A model generated the notes under the pieces. The model searched no databases, was not told the origin of the DNA, and saw nothing but the letters and a program-made list of their open reading frames with translations. Below, in pieces: positions 33,132 through 41,529 of a stretch of DNA of 64,000 nt. The DNA lies in contig NZ_CP014229.1 of assembly GCF_001553605.1 (NCBI RefSeq), positions 1,578,501 to 1,642,500 of the forward strand, given 5' to 3'. The translations under genes and the position numbers were made by a program. The DNA comes from Desulfovibrio fairfieldensis. GTDB lineage: Bacteria; Desulfobacterota; Desulfovibrionia; Desulfovibrionales; Desulfovibrionaceae. How positions within the stretch are numbered: the first letter of the stretch is position 1; each line of letters starts with the position of its first letter.

Positions 33132-34421
33132 ATGCGGACAGTCGCCCGCGCCTGCCTGCTGGCGCTCAGGGATTATGCCCATGAAGGTCTGCTGTCGGCC
33201 TGTTCCGTGCTGGGACTGGCCGCCGTACTCACGCCGCTGCTGGTGCTTTACGGGGTCAAGTTCGGCGTGGTCCAGACCCTTACGGACCGCCTGCTGGAGG
33301 ACCCGCGCACGCTGGAAATCTCGCCCGTGACCAGCGGACATTATACGCCCGACTATCTGGCCCGCCTGGCCGCGCACCCGGATGTGAGCTTTGTGCTGCC
33401 GCGTACCCGCTCCATTGCCGCCACCATGGATCTCAGCCACGGCGAGGGGCAGGCGCGTAAAACTCTGGTGGCCTCTCTGGAACCCACAGCCCCCGGCGAC
33501 CCCCTTCTGGCCCGCTACCATGCGACCGTCCCGGCTCTGCCCACAGCCGGGGGAAAAAGTAATGCGGACGGCGATGCAGCGTCCCCGGCCCTCACGCCCA
33601 TCGGCGTGGCGCTTTCCGCCACCGCCGCTGAAAAGCTGGGTGTGCGCCAGGGCGACCCGCTGCTGGGGCGGGTGGAACGCCGCTATCAGGGACAGGTGCA
33701 GAGCGCCCGCGTGCCCCTGCGGGTAGTTGCCGTGCTGCCCCTGGCGGCGCAGCAGAAAGATGTGGCCTATGTGCCCCTGCCTCTGCTGGAAGCCGCCGAG
33801 GACTTCCGCGACGGGCGCGCCGTGCCGGAGTTGGGCGCGGGCAACGGCTGGACGGGCGAGCCCCGGCCCGACGGCCCGCGCGTGTATCCCGGCTTCCGCC
33901 TGTACGCCCGCAACATGGCGGCGGTGAGCAGCCTGCGCCAGGGCTTTGCCCGGCAAAAGCTGGACGTGTATACCCACGCCGAGGAAATTGAGCAGGTCAG
34001 CACCCTGGCCCGGGCCCTGAATCTGATCTTCGGCCTGATCTGCGCGGCGGCGGCCGCCGGTTTTCTGGCCTCCACAGCCAGCAGCGCCCTGGCCGGAGTC
34101 AAACGCAAGGAACGGATTCTGGGTCTGTTGCGGCTCACGGGCTTTGCCACGGGCGCGCTGATGCTCTTTCCCCTGATGCAGGCTCTGCTCACCGCCCTGC
34201 TGGGCACGACCCTGGCCGCGGGCATCTACGCCGTGGCCGCTGCGGTCATCAACCATCTTTTCGCCGCCAGCCTCAACGGCATGGAGCAGGTCTGCCGCTT
34301 GCTGCCAGAGCATTTTCTGCTGGCCTTCGCCCTGGTGGCCGGGCTTTCCCTGCTGGCAGCCCTGGGACCAGCCCTGCGCGCCGCGCGCGTGGAACCTTCG
34401 GAGGTGATCCGCGATGTCTGA
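33132..34421 (+). CDS. FtsX/MacB-type ABC permease
   Basis: A 429-residue membrane protein. TM1 (about residues 18-40, LLSACSVLGLAAVLTPLLVLY) is followed by a large periplasmic domain (about 45-290) and three more helices near the C-terminus (LIFGLICAAAAAGFLA, ALMLFPLMQALLTALLG, FLLAFALVAGLSLLAAL), the MacB/LolC layout. It ends with the typical ALRAARVEPSEVIRDV. The ATG at 33132 follows the ATPase closely. The pair may move or act on the envelope proteins of this locus. Confidence 0.85.
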   Translation: MRTVARACLLALRDYAHEGLLSACSVLGLAAVLTPLLVLYGVKFGVVQTLTDRLLEDPRTLEISPVTSGHYTPDYLARLAAHPDVSFVLPRTRSIAATMDLSHGEGQARKTLVASLEPTAPGDPLLARYHATVPALPTAGGKSNADGDAASPALTPIGVALSATAAEKLGVRQGDPLLGRVERRYQGQVQSARVPLRVVAVLPLAAQQKDVAYVPLPLLEAAEDFRDGRAVPELGAGNGWTGEPRPDGPRVYPGFRLYARNMAAVSSLRQGFARQKLDVYTHAEEIEQVSTLARALNLIFGLICAAAAAGFLASTASSALAGVKRKERILGLLRLTGFATGALMLFPLMQALLTALLGTTLAAGIYAVAAAVINHLFAASLNGMEQVCRLLPEHFLLAFALVAGLSLLAALGPALRAARVEPSEVIRDV

Positions 34422-36102
34422 TGTAAAGCGCCGTCTTCGGCCGCTCTGCCTTTGCCTTCTGGCGCTGGGCCTGATCCTCGGCGGCGTCCGTCCCGCCGAT
34501 GCGGCTCTGGCCCGTAAAGGCAGCGTCAACCTGACCGACGCCTATAACCCGCAGCCTGCTGACGATGATATCGTACTGCCCATGCCCTGCGACCTGAGCA
34601 TGGTGTTCAAGCTGGTGGCCGTACCGGCCAAGGGCTTTCTCTGGGACATGCCCGTGCGCCCCGGCCTGGACGACAGCGCCAACGCCGAGCGGGCGTTTTA
34701 CGACCGGCGCTACAACGCCGCTCTTTCCGGCCCCTTCGCCCTGGAGGACCTGCCCGCCGCCTGGCGCAAGCCGGCCCCACAGGGGCAGAATTACTACTAT
34801 CTTATCGCCAAATACGAAGTCACCAATCTGCAATGGCACGCCGTCATGGACGCCTCCTGCCCGGACAGTCAGAATCTTCCGGCGGACGCGGCTAGGCCCG
34901 TGACCGACGTGAGCTGGTACGACGCCGTGGACTTCACCCGCCGCTACACGGCCTGGCTGCTGAAAAACGCGCCGGACGCCCTGCCCCGCTTCGCCGGAGA
35001 CAGCCGCAATGTGGGTTTTGTGCGTCTGCCCACGGAAACCGAATGGGAATACGCGGCGCGCGGCGGCCAGACAGCGGGCAGCCAACAACTCTTGCAGGAG
35101 GATTTCTTCCCGCTGCCGCAAGGGGACGGCAAAGGGGATTACGCTGTGTACCGCCCCGAAGGCGCGGCCCATATTCCCGAAAGCACGGCCCGCATCGGCT
35201 CGCGCAAGCCCAACCCCCTGGGCCTTTACGATACGGCGGGCAATGCGGCGGAAATGGTGCTGGACAGCTTCCGCTTTTCTCTGGCCGGGCGCCTGCACGG
35301 TTCCGCCGGGGGCTTTGTGCGCAAGGGCGGCTCCTTTCTCTCCGGCGATGCGGAAATTCTGCCGGGCCGCCGCGAGGAAACGCCCTTCTTTCTGGCCGAC
35401 GGACCGGCTCACGCCCGCGATCTGGGCTTCAGGCTGGTGATTTCAGGCATCAACACGCCGGGCGGCAACCGCCCCGAGGAACTGCTGGCCGAATGGAACA
35501 AGGCCGGTGAAAGCATGACTCCCGGCATGCAGGCGGCCCGCAATCCCTTGGAGGAACTGGACCGCATGCTGGCCCTGGCTCAGGATCCGGCGGTCAAAAG
35601 CAATCTGCAGAAGCTGCGCGACACCATCAAGGAAAACAACATCATGCTGGAGCGGCAAAAGCAGTTGGAGGCCCAATCTCTGCTGCGCACCGGCGTCTAT
35701 ATGATTGAAACCATCCGCAATTACGCCAGCCGCCGCAACAGCCTGCAAAGCCAGTTGCAGAGCATGGAACGCGACAGCAAGACCGCCAAGGGGCAGACCC
35801 TTGAAAAACTGCGCCAGATCATGGATACTGCCCGTAGAGGCCTTGCCATGCTGGACACCAGTCTGGACAAGTCCCTGACCTTTTACCGCAGCAAGGTGGA
35901 AGACGGCACGCAGCTTGCGCCGGACGCCCTGGCCGCCGCCGAGGAATTGCTCGGCAAGGATTTCAGCGGCAGCGATCCCTTTAATGAAAATATGCGCCGC
36001 AATCTGACCTTGTTCCGCAAGCACGTGGATTTGTTCCGCAAGAACAAACCGCTCGCGCGCGAGGCCATGCAAAAGGAAATTCTGGAACGCCGTTTCCAGT
36101 AG
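34414..36102 (+). CDS. Exported SUMF/FGE-fold protein with coiled-coil tail
   Basis: A 562-residue protein with signal peptide (LCLCLLALGLILGGVRPADA). Residues about 115-345 have the formylglycine-generating-enzyme fold: YYLIAKYEVTNLQWHAVMD, PVTDVSWYDAVDF, RLPTETEWEYAARGG, GLYDTAGNAAEMV and LGFRLVIS. The paired catalytic cysteines of true FGE are absent from the C-terminal segment (FVRKGGSFLSGDAEILPG), so it is probably a binding module. Residues about 380-560 form helices/coiled coil (NNIMLERQKQLEAQSLL). It overlaps the permease by 8 bases. Same fold as proteins used as signal or structural modules elsewhere. Confidence 0.78.
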   Translation: MSDVKRRLRPLCLCLLALGLILGGVRPADAALARKGSVNLTDAYNPQPADDDIVLPMPCDLSMVFKLVAVPAKGFLWDMPVRPGLDDSANAERAFYDRRYNAALSGPFALEDLPAAWRKPAPQGQNYYYLIAKYEVTNLQWHAVMDASCPDSQNLPADAARPVTDVSWYDAVDFTRRYTAWLLKNAPDALPRFAGDSRNVGFVRLPTETEWEYAARGGQTAGSQQLLQEDFFPLPQGDGKGDYAVYRPEGAAHIPESTARIGSRKPNPLGLYDTAGNAAEMVLDSFRFSLAGRLHGSAGGFVRKGGSFLSGDAEILPGRREETPFFLADGPAHARDLGFRLVISGINTPGGNRPEELLAEWNKAGESMTPGMQAARNPLEELDRMLALAQDPAVKSNLQKLRDTIKENNIMLERQKQLEAQSLLRTGVYMIETIRNYASRRNSLQSQLQSMERDSKTAKGQTLEKLRQIMDTARRGLAMLDTSLDKSLTFYRSKVEDGTQLAPDALAAAEELLGKDFSGSDPFNENMRRNLTLFRKHVDLFRKNKPLAREAMQKEILERRFQ

Positions 36103-36117
36103 CAAAGGAGCACGACA

Positions 36118-37020
36118 ATGGCGGAAAAATTGCGTATCGGCTGGATCGGCACCGGCGTCATGGGTTCGTCCATGGCCGGTCATCTGCTGGCGGCCGGCTG
36201 GCCGCTGACCGTTTACAGCCGCACCAAAGCCAAGGCCGACAGCCTGCTCGCCCAAGGCGCGCAATGGGCCGAGAGTCCGCGCGCCGTGGCCGCCGCCTCG
36301 GATATTGTTTTTTCCATTGTGGGTTTTCCCAAGGATGTGGAAGAAGTCATGTTGGGCGAAAATGGTGCGTTGTGCGGCCTGACCAAGGGCGGCATCGTCT
36401 GCGACATGACCACCTCCAGCCCGGCTCTGGCCCAGCGCATTGCCGAAGCGGCCGCCGCCCAGGGCTGCGCCGCGCTGGACGCGCCCGTGACCGGCGGCGA
36501 CGTGGGCGCGCGTGAAGCCCGGCTCTCCATTTTCGTGGGCGGCGACAAGGCGGCCTTTGAGCGCGTTGAACCCTGCTTTTCCAAGATGGGCCAGCGCCTG
36601 ATGCACTGCGGCCCGGCCGGTTCCGGCCAGAAGGCCAAACTGGCCAATCAGGTGGCTGTGGCCGGGGTGATGTTCAGCGTTTGCGAATCCCTGCTCTTTG
36701 CCCAGGAAGCGGGTCTGGATGTGGCCCAATGGCTGGAATTGGTGGTGCCCGGCGCGGCAGGCAGCACGGCCATGGGCACGCTGGGCCGCCGCCTGCTCAA
36801 AACCGATTACGCCCCCGGCTTCTTCATCGACCATTTCATCAAGGATCTGGGCCTCTGCCTGGAGGAATGCCGCCGCATGCGTCTGGTGCTGCCGGGCGTG
36901 ACCCTGGCCGAGGAGTTCTACCGCATGATGCAGGCCCAGGGCCACGGCCGCCTGGGCACACAGGCTCTGATCCAGTGTCTGGCCACGCTTTCCGGCAAGG
37001 AATGGCGCAAGCACGAATAA
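36118..37020 (+). CDS. NAD(P)-dependent beta-hydroxyacid dehydrogenase
   Basis: A 300-residue enzyme of the 3-hydroxyisobutyrate/tartronate-semialdehyde reductase family. The Rossmann motif GWIGTGVMGSSMAGHLL is at residues 8-24, the substrate motif DAPVTGGDVGAREA at about 121-134, and the catalytic lysine in GSGQKAKLANQV at about 170-181. The exact substrate cannot be read from sequence; glyoxylate or succinic semialdehyde are possible. It is 15 bases after the SUMF gene but looks metabolic, so it may only share the transcript. Confidence 0.85.
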   Translation: MAEKLRIGWIGTGVMGSSMAGHLLAAGWPLTVYSRTKAKADSLLAQGAQWAESPRAVAAASDIVFSIVGFPKDVEEVMLGENGALCGLTKGGIVCDMTTSSPALAQRIAEAAAAQGCAALDAPVTGGDVGAREARLSIFVGGDKAAFERVEPCFSKMGQRLMHCGPAGSGQKAKLANQVAVAGVMFSVCESLLFAQEAGLDVAQWLELVVPGAAGSTAMGTLGRRLLKTDYAPGFFIDHFIKDLGLCLEECRRMRLVLPGVTLAEEFYRMMQAQGHGRLGTQALIQCLATLSGKEWRKHE

Positions 37021-37145
37021 TCTTTGCCCAGCCCGGCTGACGTCCCGGCATGATGTGGACGTCGGCCGGGGCCGCCGCATGCCGCGCCTGAGCCCCGCTG
37101 CTGTCGGGCTGCAACCACGCTGACAGACGTCTTTGTGAGGCCGCC

Positions 37146-39215
37146 ATGCCCATTCTCCCGCCTCAGAATCCACTTGAAGACCCGGCCCTGGAACCGTACC
37201 GGGTTTTCCTGCTGCGCCGCAGCCGCCGTTTCACGGACGAGCTGCTGCGCATCACCACGCAATACGGCTCATTGCGCGCCTATGCCAATCTGCACACCAG
37301 CCTGGGCCTGCACCGCGTCAGCAATGCCAGGGGCGAAACCCGCTGGCGCTGGCGCGAGTATATGCCCCAGGCCGAAGCCGTCTGGCTGACCACGGACAAA
37401 CTGAATTTTCAGCGCCATGCCAGCCACCGTTTCCAACGCAAACAGAACGGCATCTTTGAGCTGACCCTGCCGCTTGAGGCGCTCGCGCACGGCGACTACC
37501 TGGAACTGCGCGTGCTGCCCCTTGAGGCGCAGAATCAGCCGGACCAGCCGAACCAATCGGACATGACTGCGGGCAGGCCCGGCACGCCGCCGTTGCGCCG
37601 CGTGCCCGCCTTTGCCCACTGGGTGGAACAGGACAAAGTTGTGCCTACCCAATGGTGCGCGCGGCTCTGGACGCCCGGGCAGCCTTACCGCTTCCGCCAC
37701 CGCCGCCCCGGCGCGCCGGTCTTTCCCCGTATCTATGAGGCCCATGTGGGCATGGCCCAGTCCTCCCTGACCCATCACGACGAAAGCGTGGGCAGCTACG
37801 ACGAGTTCAGCGGTTCCGTTCTGCCCCGGATCAAGGCCGACGGCTATACCGCCGTGCAGCTTATGGGCATTCTGGAGCATCCCCTGTACCGCTCTTTCGG
37901 CTATCAGGTCAGCAGCTATTTCGCGCCCAGCTCGCGCTACGGCACGCCGGACCAGTTCAAGGCCCTGGTGGATACGGCGCACGGCCTGGGCCTGGCCGTG
38001 ATTCTGGATATCACCCACGGCCATGCCTGCCCCAATACGGAGCAGGGCCTGGCCCGCTATGACGGCAGCCGGTATTTTTTCAGCGAAAAATTCAATCAGT
38101 GGGGCACGCCCTCCTTTGATTACAGCCGGGAGATGACGCGGCGCTTTCTGCTCTCCAACTGCCGTTACTGGCTGGAGGAATTCCGCGTGGACGGTTTCCG
38201 CTTTGACGCGGTGGGCAATATGCTCTACCGCGACCACGGCGTGGACGATGATTTTTCGCATGTGGGGCGCTGCTTTTACGGCAAGGACGGCGAGCCGCGC
38301 GCGGATGAGGACGGCGAGCTCTATCTCTGCCTTGCCAACGCCCTGACCCACGAACTGCGGCCCCAGGCCGTGACCATTGCCGAGGAATTTTCCGGCATGC
38401 CCGGCCTGACCTGCCCGCCGCAGGAAGGCGGCCTGGGCTTTGACTACCGCTTTGCCATGGGCATTCCCGACTACTGGGAAAAGTGCATTGAGGCCCCGCG
38501 CGACATGGGCAGCCTGTGGTACGAGATGACCAATCACCGCCCCTATGACCGCACCATCAGCTATGTGGAATGCCACGACCAGTGCATCAACGGCGATGAC
38601 GCCATGATCTGGCGGCTGCTGGGCGACGATATGTACCACTATATGTCCGTGGGCACGGAGAGCTGGAATGTTTCGCGCGGGCTGGCCTTTTACCGCCTGA
38701 TGCGGCTGATCACCCTGGCCACGGCGGACGCGGGCTATCTCAACTTCATGGGCAATGAGTTCGGGCATCCGGAATGGCTGGACGCCGAGGCTCACGCCCA
38801 CCGTCAGTGGTATCTGGCGGACCGCCCCGACCTCAAGTATGTGGGCCTGGCCGCCTGGGACAAGGCCCAGTTGTGGGATCTGGCGGCCGCGCACATGGAG
38901 GATTTCCAGCAGGCTCCGCTGTTCCGCTTCATTCATGAGGAAGAACGCCTGCTGGCCTTTGAGCGCGGGCGGCTGCTCTTCGCCTTCAACTTCCATGAGC
39001 TGGAGGCCAGGCAGGACCTGACCTTTGCCGTGACGCCGGGCAAGTATGTGGAGCTGCTCTCCTCCGACGAAGAGCGCTTTGCCGGGCACGGCAACCTGAG
39101 CGTGACGCGCCCGCCGGTGGAACATTTCACCAGGCCCCTGCCTGACCGCCATGAACAGGACGTGACCCTGTATCTGCCGCCGTTGGTGGCTCTGGTGCTG
39201 CGGCGCGAAGATTAA
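37146..39215 (+). CDS. 1,4-alpha-glucan branching enzyme, eukaryote-type (GH13_8)
   Basis: A 689-residue GH13 enzyme that makes alpha-1,6 branches in glycogen. An N-terminal CBM48-like part leads to FPRIYEAHVGMAQ (about 197). Core motifs are YRSFGYQVSSYFAPSSRYG, the nucleophile Asp in GFRFDAVGNM (about 351-360), the acid Glu in TIAEEFSGMP (about 411) and the third acid in ECHDQCINGDD. These match eukaryotic (GH13_8) branching enzymes more than bacterial GlgB (GH13_9). No other glycogen gene is nearby; a 125-base gap separates it from the upstream gene. Confidence 0.85.
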   Translation: MPILPPQNPLEDPALEPYRVFLLRRSRRFTDELLRITTQYGSLRAYANLHTSLGLHRVSNARGETRWRWREYMPQAEAVWLTTDKLNFQRHASHRFQRKQNGIFELTLPLEALAHGDYLELRVLPLEAQNQPDQPNQSDMTAGRPGTPPLRRVPAFAHWVEQDKVVPTQWCARLWTPGQPYRFRHRRPGAPVFPRIYEAHVGMAQSSLTHHDESVGSYDEFSGSVLPRIKADGYTAVQLMGILEHPLYRSFGYQVSSYFAPSSRYGTPDQFKALVDTAHGLGLAVILDITHGHACPNTEQGLARYDGSRYFFSEKFNQWGTPSFDYSREMTRRFLLSNCRYWLEEFRVDGFRFDAVGNMLYRDHGVDDDFSHVGRCFYGKDGEPRADEDGELYLCLANALTHELRPQAVTIAEEFSGMPGLTCPPQEGGLGFDYRFAMGIPDYWEKCIEAPRDMGSLWYEMTNHRPYDRTISYVECHDQCINGDDAMIWRLLGDDMYHYMSVGTESWNVSRGLAFYRLMRLITLATADAGYLNFMGNEFGHPEWLDAEAHAHRQWYLADRPDLKYVGLAAWDKAQLWDLAAAHMEDFQQAPLFRFIHEEERLLAFERGRLLFAFNFHELEARQDLTFAVTPGKYVELLSSDEERFAGHGNLSVTRPPVEHFTRPLPDRHEQDVTLYLPPLVALVLRRED

Positions 39216-39230
39216 AAAAACAAAAAAATC

Positions 39231-39259
39231 TTGACAGGAAGGGCCGTGCCGCGTAGTTA
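39231..39259 (+). promoter_or_regulatory. Promoter of tRNA-Pro
   Basis: A perfect -35 TTGACA (39231-39236), a 17-base spacer and a -10 TAGTTA (39254-39259) place the start about 6 bases before the mature tRNA. Confidence 0.75.
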
Positions 39260-39271
39260 CTTCTCTTGCGT

Positions 39272-39348
39272 CGGGATGTAGCGCAGTCTGGGAGCGCACT
39301 TGAATGGGGTTCAAGGGGTCGAAGGTTCAAATCCTTTCATCCCGACCA
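39272..39348 (+). tRNA. tRNA-Pro (anticodon GGG)
   Basis: The cloverleaf can be drawn by hand: acceptor CGGGATG/CATCCCG, D-arm GCGC-AGTCTGGGA-GCGC, anticodon arm CTTGA-ATGGGGT-TCAAG with anticodon GGG, variable loop GGGTC, T-arm GAAGG-TTCAAAT-CCTTT, discriminator A and encoded CCA. It reads proline codons CCC/CCU. The island to its right begins just after its 3' end, the usual integration point for mobile DNA. Confidence 0.95.
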
Positions 39349-39354
39349 GAATTT

Positions 39355-39387
39355 AGGACTTACGGTGAATGCCGTAAGTCCTTTTTC
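39355..39387 (+). terminator. Terminator after tRNA-Pro
   Basis: Perfect 11-base arms AGGACTTACGG (39355-39365) and CCGTAAGTCCT (39372-39382) with a T-run after the stem. Confidence 0.85.
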
Positions 39388-39427
39388 TGTTTGGGGCTAT
39401 TTGGCCCCGCTCTGGCCCCGCGCATAT

Positions 39428-39574
39428 TCAAACAACCTTGAGCCGCCCTCTTGGGCCCTCAACAGTTCTTTTCCCTGGCGGAATAGCAATAAGCCTACCA
39501 TCACGGCCCTGTGCCGCTCTATAGCCCGTTGGCACATTTATAGCTTTACCGTCTCGTCCTGTGACTCTTCTCAT
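39428..39574 (-). CDS. Overlooked 48-residue basic protein with GRDG repeats
   Basis: An ATG at 39574, 17 bases after the ImmA/IrrE stop and preceded by GGGGGAG, opens a 48-codon frame. The product is built of two similar units, GRDGKAINVPTGYR (residues 6-19) and GRDGRLIAIPPGKR (23-36), then TVEGPRGRLKVV. It is rich in Gly, Arg and Lys and has no membrane helix. The internal repeat, good ribosome site and operon position argue that it is real. I know of no family for it. Confidence 0.5.
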   Translation of the reverse strand: MRRVTGRDGKAINVPTGYRAAQGRDGRLIAIPPGKRTVEGPRGRLKVV

Positions 39575-39591
39575 AGCTCCCCCATAAAAAT

Positions 39592-40491
39592 CTAGAATGG
39601 CGCGACAGTAGCAAGAGTCAAGTAGCTATACCTATTGTTAATGGTTTCAAAATGGAAAACATGAGGATTTCCATTTACATCTCGCAAAATTTCAGCTTTT
39701 TCACCGGCAAAATACCTCGCATTCGGGCGAACATATGAATTAAGAATTTTATTTACTTCACCATCTTGTATATTTGAAAATTGCGCAGAGAATAATGCTG
39801 ATTTAACAAAATGAGTATCACTTTCCGCCCCAGGCGTGGCATAAAGACCATCAGGGGAGTGGTTTGGACAAATATACGCTAATACAGGCATATCATCAGA
39901 AGATTCTACTATCCGCCACAAGGTCGAAGTTAGCGAATTTTTGTAGCTTTTACTTAAATCTGCGGCTGTTCTAATTGAACAAGGCAAATCAGCAAGTTCT
40001 TCAGTAAAGCGGTTCCCAGCAAAAAGAAGTCTTCCTGTCCCATAATTAGCCTCTGCCTCTAGCTTTTCCCTGCATACTTGAGTCAAAGTATGTTTATCGT
40101 CTCCCATCATATAATTCTGGTGCCAAGGTAGAAGGCCGTGAACACACTCATGAGTCTCCCCCCATCTCTTTTTAAATGGATGAAGTTCGCCGTCCACATA
40201 AATACGCTTAATGTCGGGAATATAGGCGGCCCTTAAGCTTCTCGACTCAATCATGTCTTTCAAGATGCTAGGGCGCTGCAAAATCTGCTTTGTACCACGT
40301 TTTAAGCGACTCCATACTTCGCTAATGATACCTGGATCATCTTTTTGAAAGTAAGCCATATCCAGTCGCAGAGCTTCTCTAATCATCACATGAGGAATTG
40401 GCGGTGCAGGGTTTCCAATTTCTTTTAGCACTCGGTCTACGCGTTTCTCTATGTCCTGCATCGTGCTCTGTGACAGAAGTAGTTTACTCAT
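39592..40491 (-). CDS. ImmA/IrrE-family metallopeptidase
   Basis: A 299-residue protein. The zinc site HECVH lies in RWGETHECVHGLLPWH (about residues 112-127), and the third ligand region is CREKLEAEANYGTGRLLF (about 140-157), the ImmA/IrrE (DUF955) layout. The long C-terminal domain (about 160-299) is not recognised. The ATG at 40491 sits inside the end of the XRE gene (ATGAGTAA), so the two are coupled. ImmA-type peptidases cleave a paired HTH repressor; the XRE protein upstream is the likely target (inference). Confidence 0.82.
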   Translation of the reverse strand: MSKLLLSQSTMQDIEKRVDRVLKEIGNPAPPIPHVMIREALRLDMAYFQKDDPGIISEVWSRLKRGTKQILQRPSILKDMIESRSLRAAYIPDIKRIYVDGELHPFKKRWGETHECVHGLLPWHQNYMMGDDKHTLTQVCREKLEAEANYGTGRLLFAGNRFTEELADLPCSIRTAADLSKSYKNSLTSTLWRIVESSDDMPVLAYICPNHSPDGLYATPGAESDTHFVKSALFSAQFSNIQDGEVNKILNSYVRPNARYFAGEKAEILRDVNGNPHVFHFETINNRYSYLTLATVAPF

Positions 40492-40930
40492 TATGCAATC
40501 CCCTTTCATGCAGTACCGCAAGATATTGTTCAAATATTTCTATTGATATATCAGAGCAATCTCTAATCTTCCCAGAATTTGCAGCAAAGGCGTAAATTTG
40601 CTGTTCAAAGGATTTGTCTCTGATTTCCTTATAACCAGCAATTTCAGCAATATAATTTGAATTTATATTCAAAAAACGTGCAATATAATCAAGGGATCTA
40701 ATATCTGGATTATATTTGCTGTCTTCTTCTATCTTAATAATATCATCAATATCAACGCCACACTTTCTGGCAAATTCTTGCTGCGTAAGAGCCATATGCT
40801 TCCTTGCGTTCCATATAAGAGCCCCAAGCGGAGACATTTCTCTACCAGAAAATTTATTTGAACAAACGCGAGGAGGTTGCTTTTCCTGCTTTGCTATTGC
40901 GCTTAAAAAATCAAAATTCATCGCTTTCAT
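40484..40930 (-). CDS. XRE-family regulator paired with the ImmA peptidase
   Basis: A 148-residue protein. A ~35-residue N-terminal tail precedes an HTH (about residues 34-100): LIWNARKHMALTQQEFARKC, then VDIDDIIKIEEDSKYNPDIR. The C-terminal helical tail may carry the cleavage or dimer site. Its ATG overlaps the GNAT stop (ATGA) and its stop overlaps the peptidase start. It probably represses the operon and is inactivated by the peptidase. Confidence 0.75.
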   Translation of the reverse strand: MKAMNFDFLSAIAKQEKQPPRVCSNKFSGREMSPLGALIWNARKHMALTQQEFARKCGVDIDDIIKIEEDSKYNPDIRSLDYIARFLNINSNYIAEIAGYKEIRDKSFEQQIYAFAANSGKIRDCSDISIEIFEQYLAVLHERGLHNE

Positions 40931-41529
40931 TTTACTAACCTCTTTAGCGCCTCTTGTGCGGCTTGGGTAGTGAGTTCGAAATATTTTAATGGGCTGTTAC
41001 TTGAATTCTTTGCAACCTGGATCATTCCTTTTGCACGGTAGAATGGTTCACTTTGCGGTAGAGATTCAAGGCCAATACGCCCATCAAACCCACATGACGC
41101 GCTATAGTTAACGGCAGTCATAAATAATATCGATCCCACCCCCTGATAATATCCAACGCTTGCGTCTTTGTAGTAATTCCATGGTGCGACCTCCAAAAAC
41201 TGGACATAAATGTTTCCTTCCCCGTTATCATCTGCATGGCAGGAAGAACTTTCATCCAATATCATCAACCCTTGCGTGTCGCCATTTGCCTTAATCCAGA
41301 AGAAAAGGTCATCTTTATTATTTAAAACCGCGACTGTGGCCTTTCGAACCCAATTCCAATGGGCATGCTCAGGGCGTTGTTTACCTGACTTAAGATACGC
41401 GTCTAAAGACGGAGCCCATTTATTCTTCCAGCACTCGATAAATGACATGGAAAAGCCTTTGTGCAATTCAGCATGAATCAAAGTTTTTCCGTTAAGATAT
41501 AAGGGAATTTCTTGGATAAGTTCACTCAT
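40927..41529 (-). CDS. GNAT-type acetyltransferase, possible toxin
   Basis: A 200-residue protein. The GNAT core is visible: NIYVQFLEVAPWNYYK (beta-4), GYYQGVGSILFMTAVNYSAS (the acetyl-CoA loop, a variant of Q/RxxGxG/A) and FYRAKGMIQVAK (C-terminal strand/helix). It is joined to an upstream ribbon-helix-helix gene by an ATGA overlap, the layout of GNAT/RHH toxin-antitoxin pairs such as TacAT and AtaRT. The longer N-terminus differs from those toxins. The toxin role is inferred. Confidence 0.65.
   Translation of the reverse strand: MSELIQEIPLYLNGKTLIHAELHKGFSMSFIECWKNKWAPSLDAYLKSGKQRPEHAHWNWVRKATVAVLNNKDDLFFWIKANGDTQGLMILDESSSCHADDNGEGNIYVQFLEVAPWNYYKDASVGYYQGVGSILFMTAVNYSASCGFDGRIGLESLPQSEPFYRAKGMIQVAKNSSNSPLKYFELTTQAAQEALKRLVK

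Noticed and set aside
37269-39314. A 681-codon minus-strand frame over the branching enzyme
   Set aside because: It is antisense to a recognisable GH13 enzyme and runs into the tRNA promoter.
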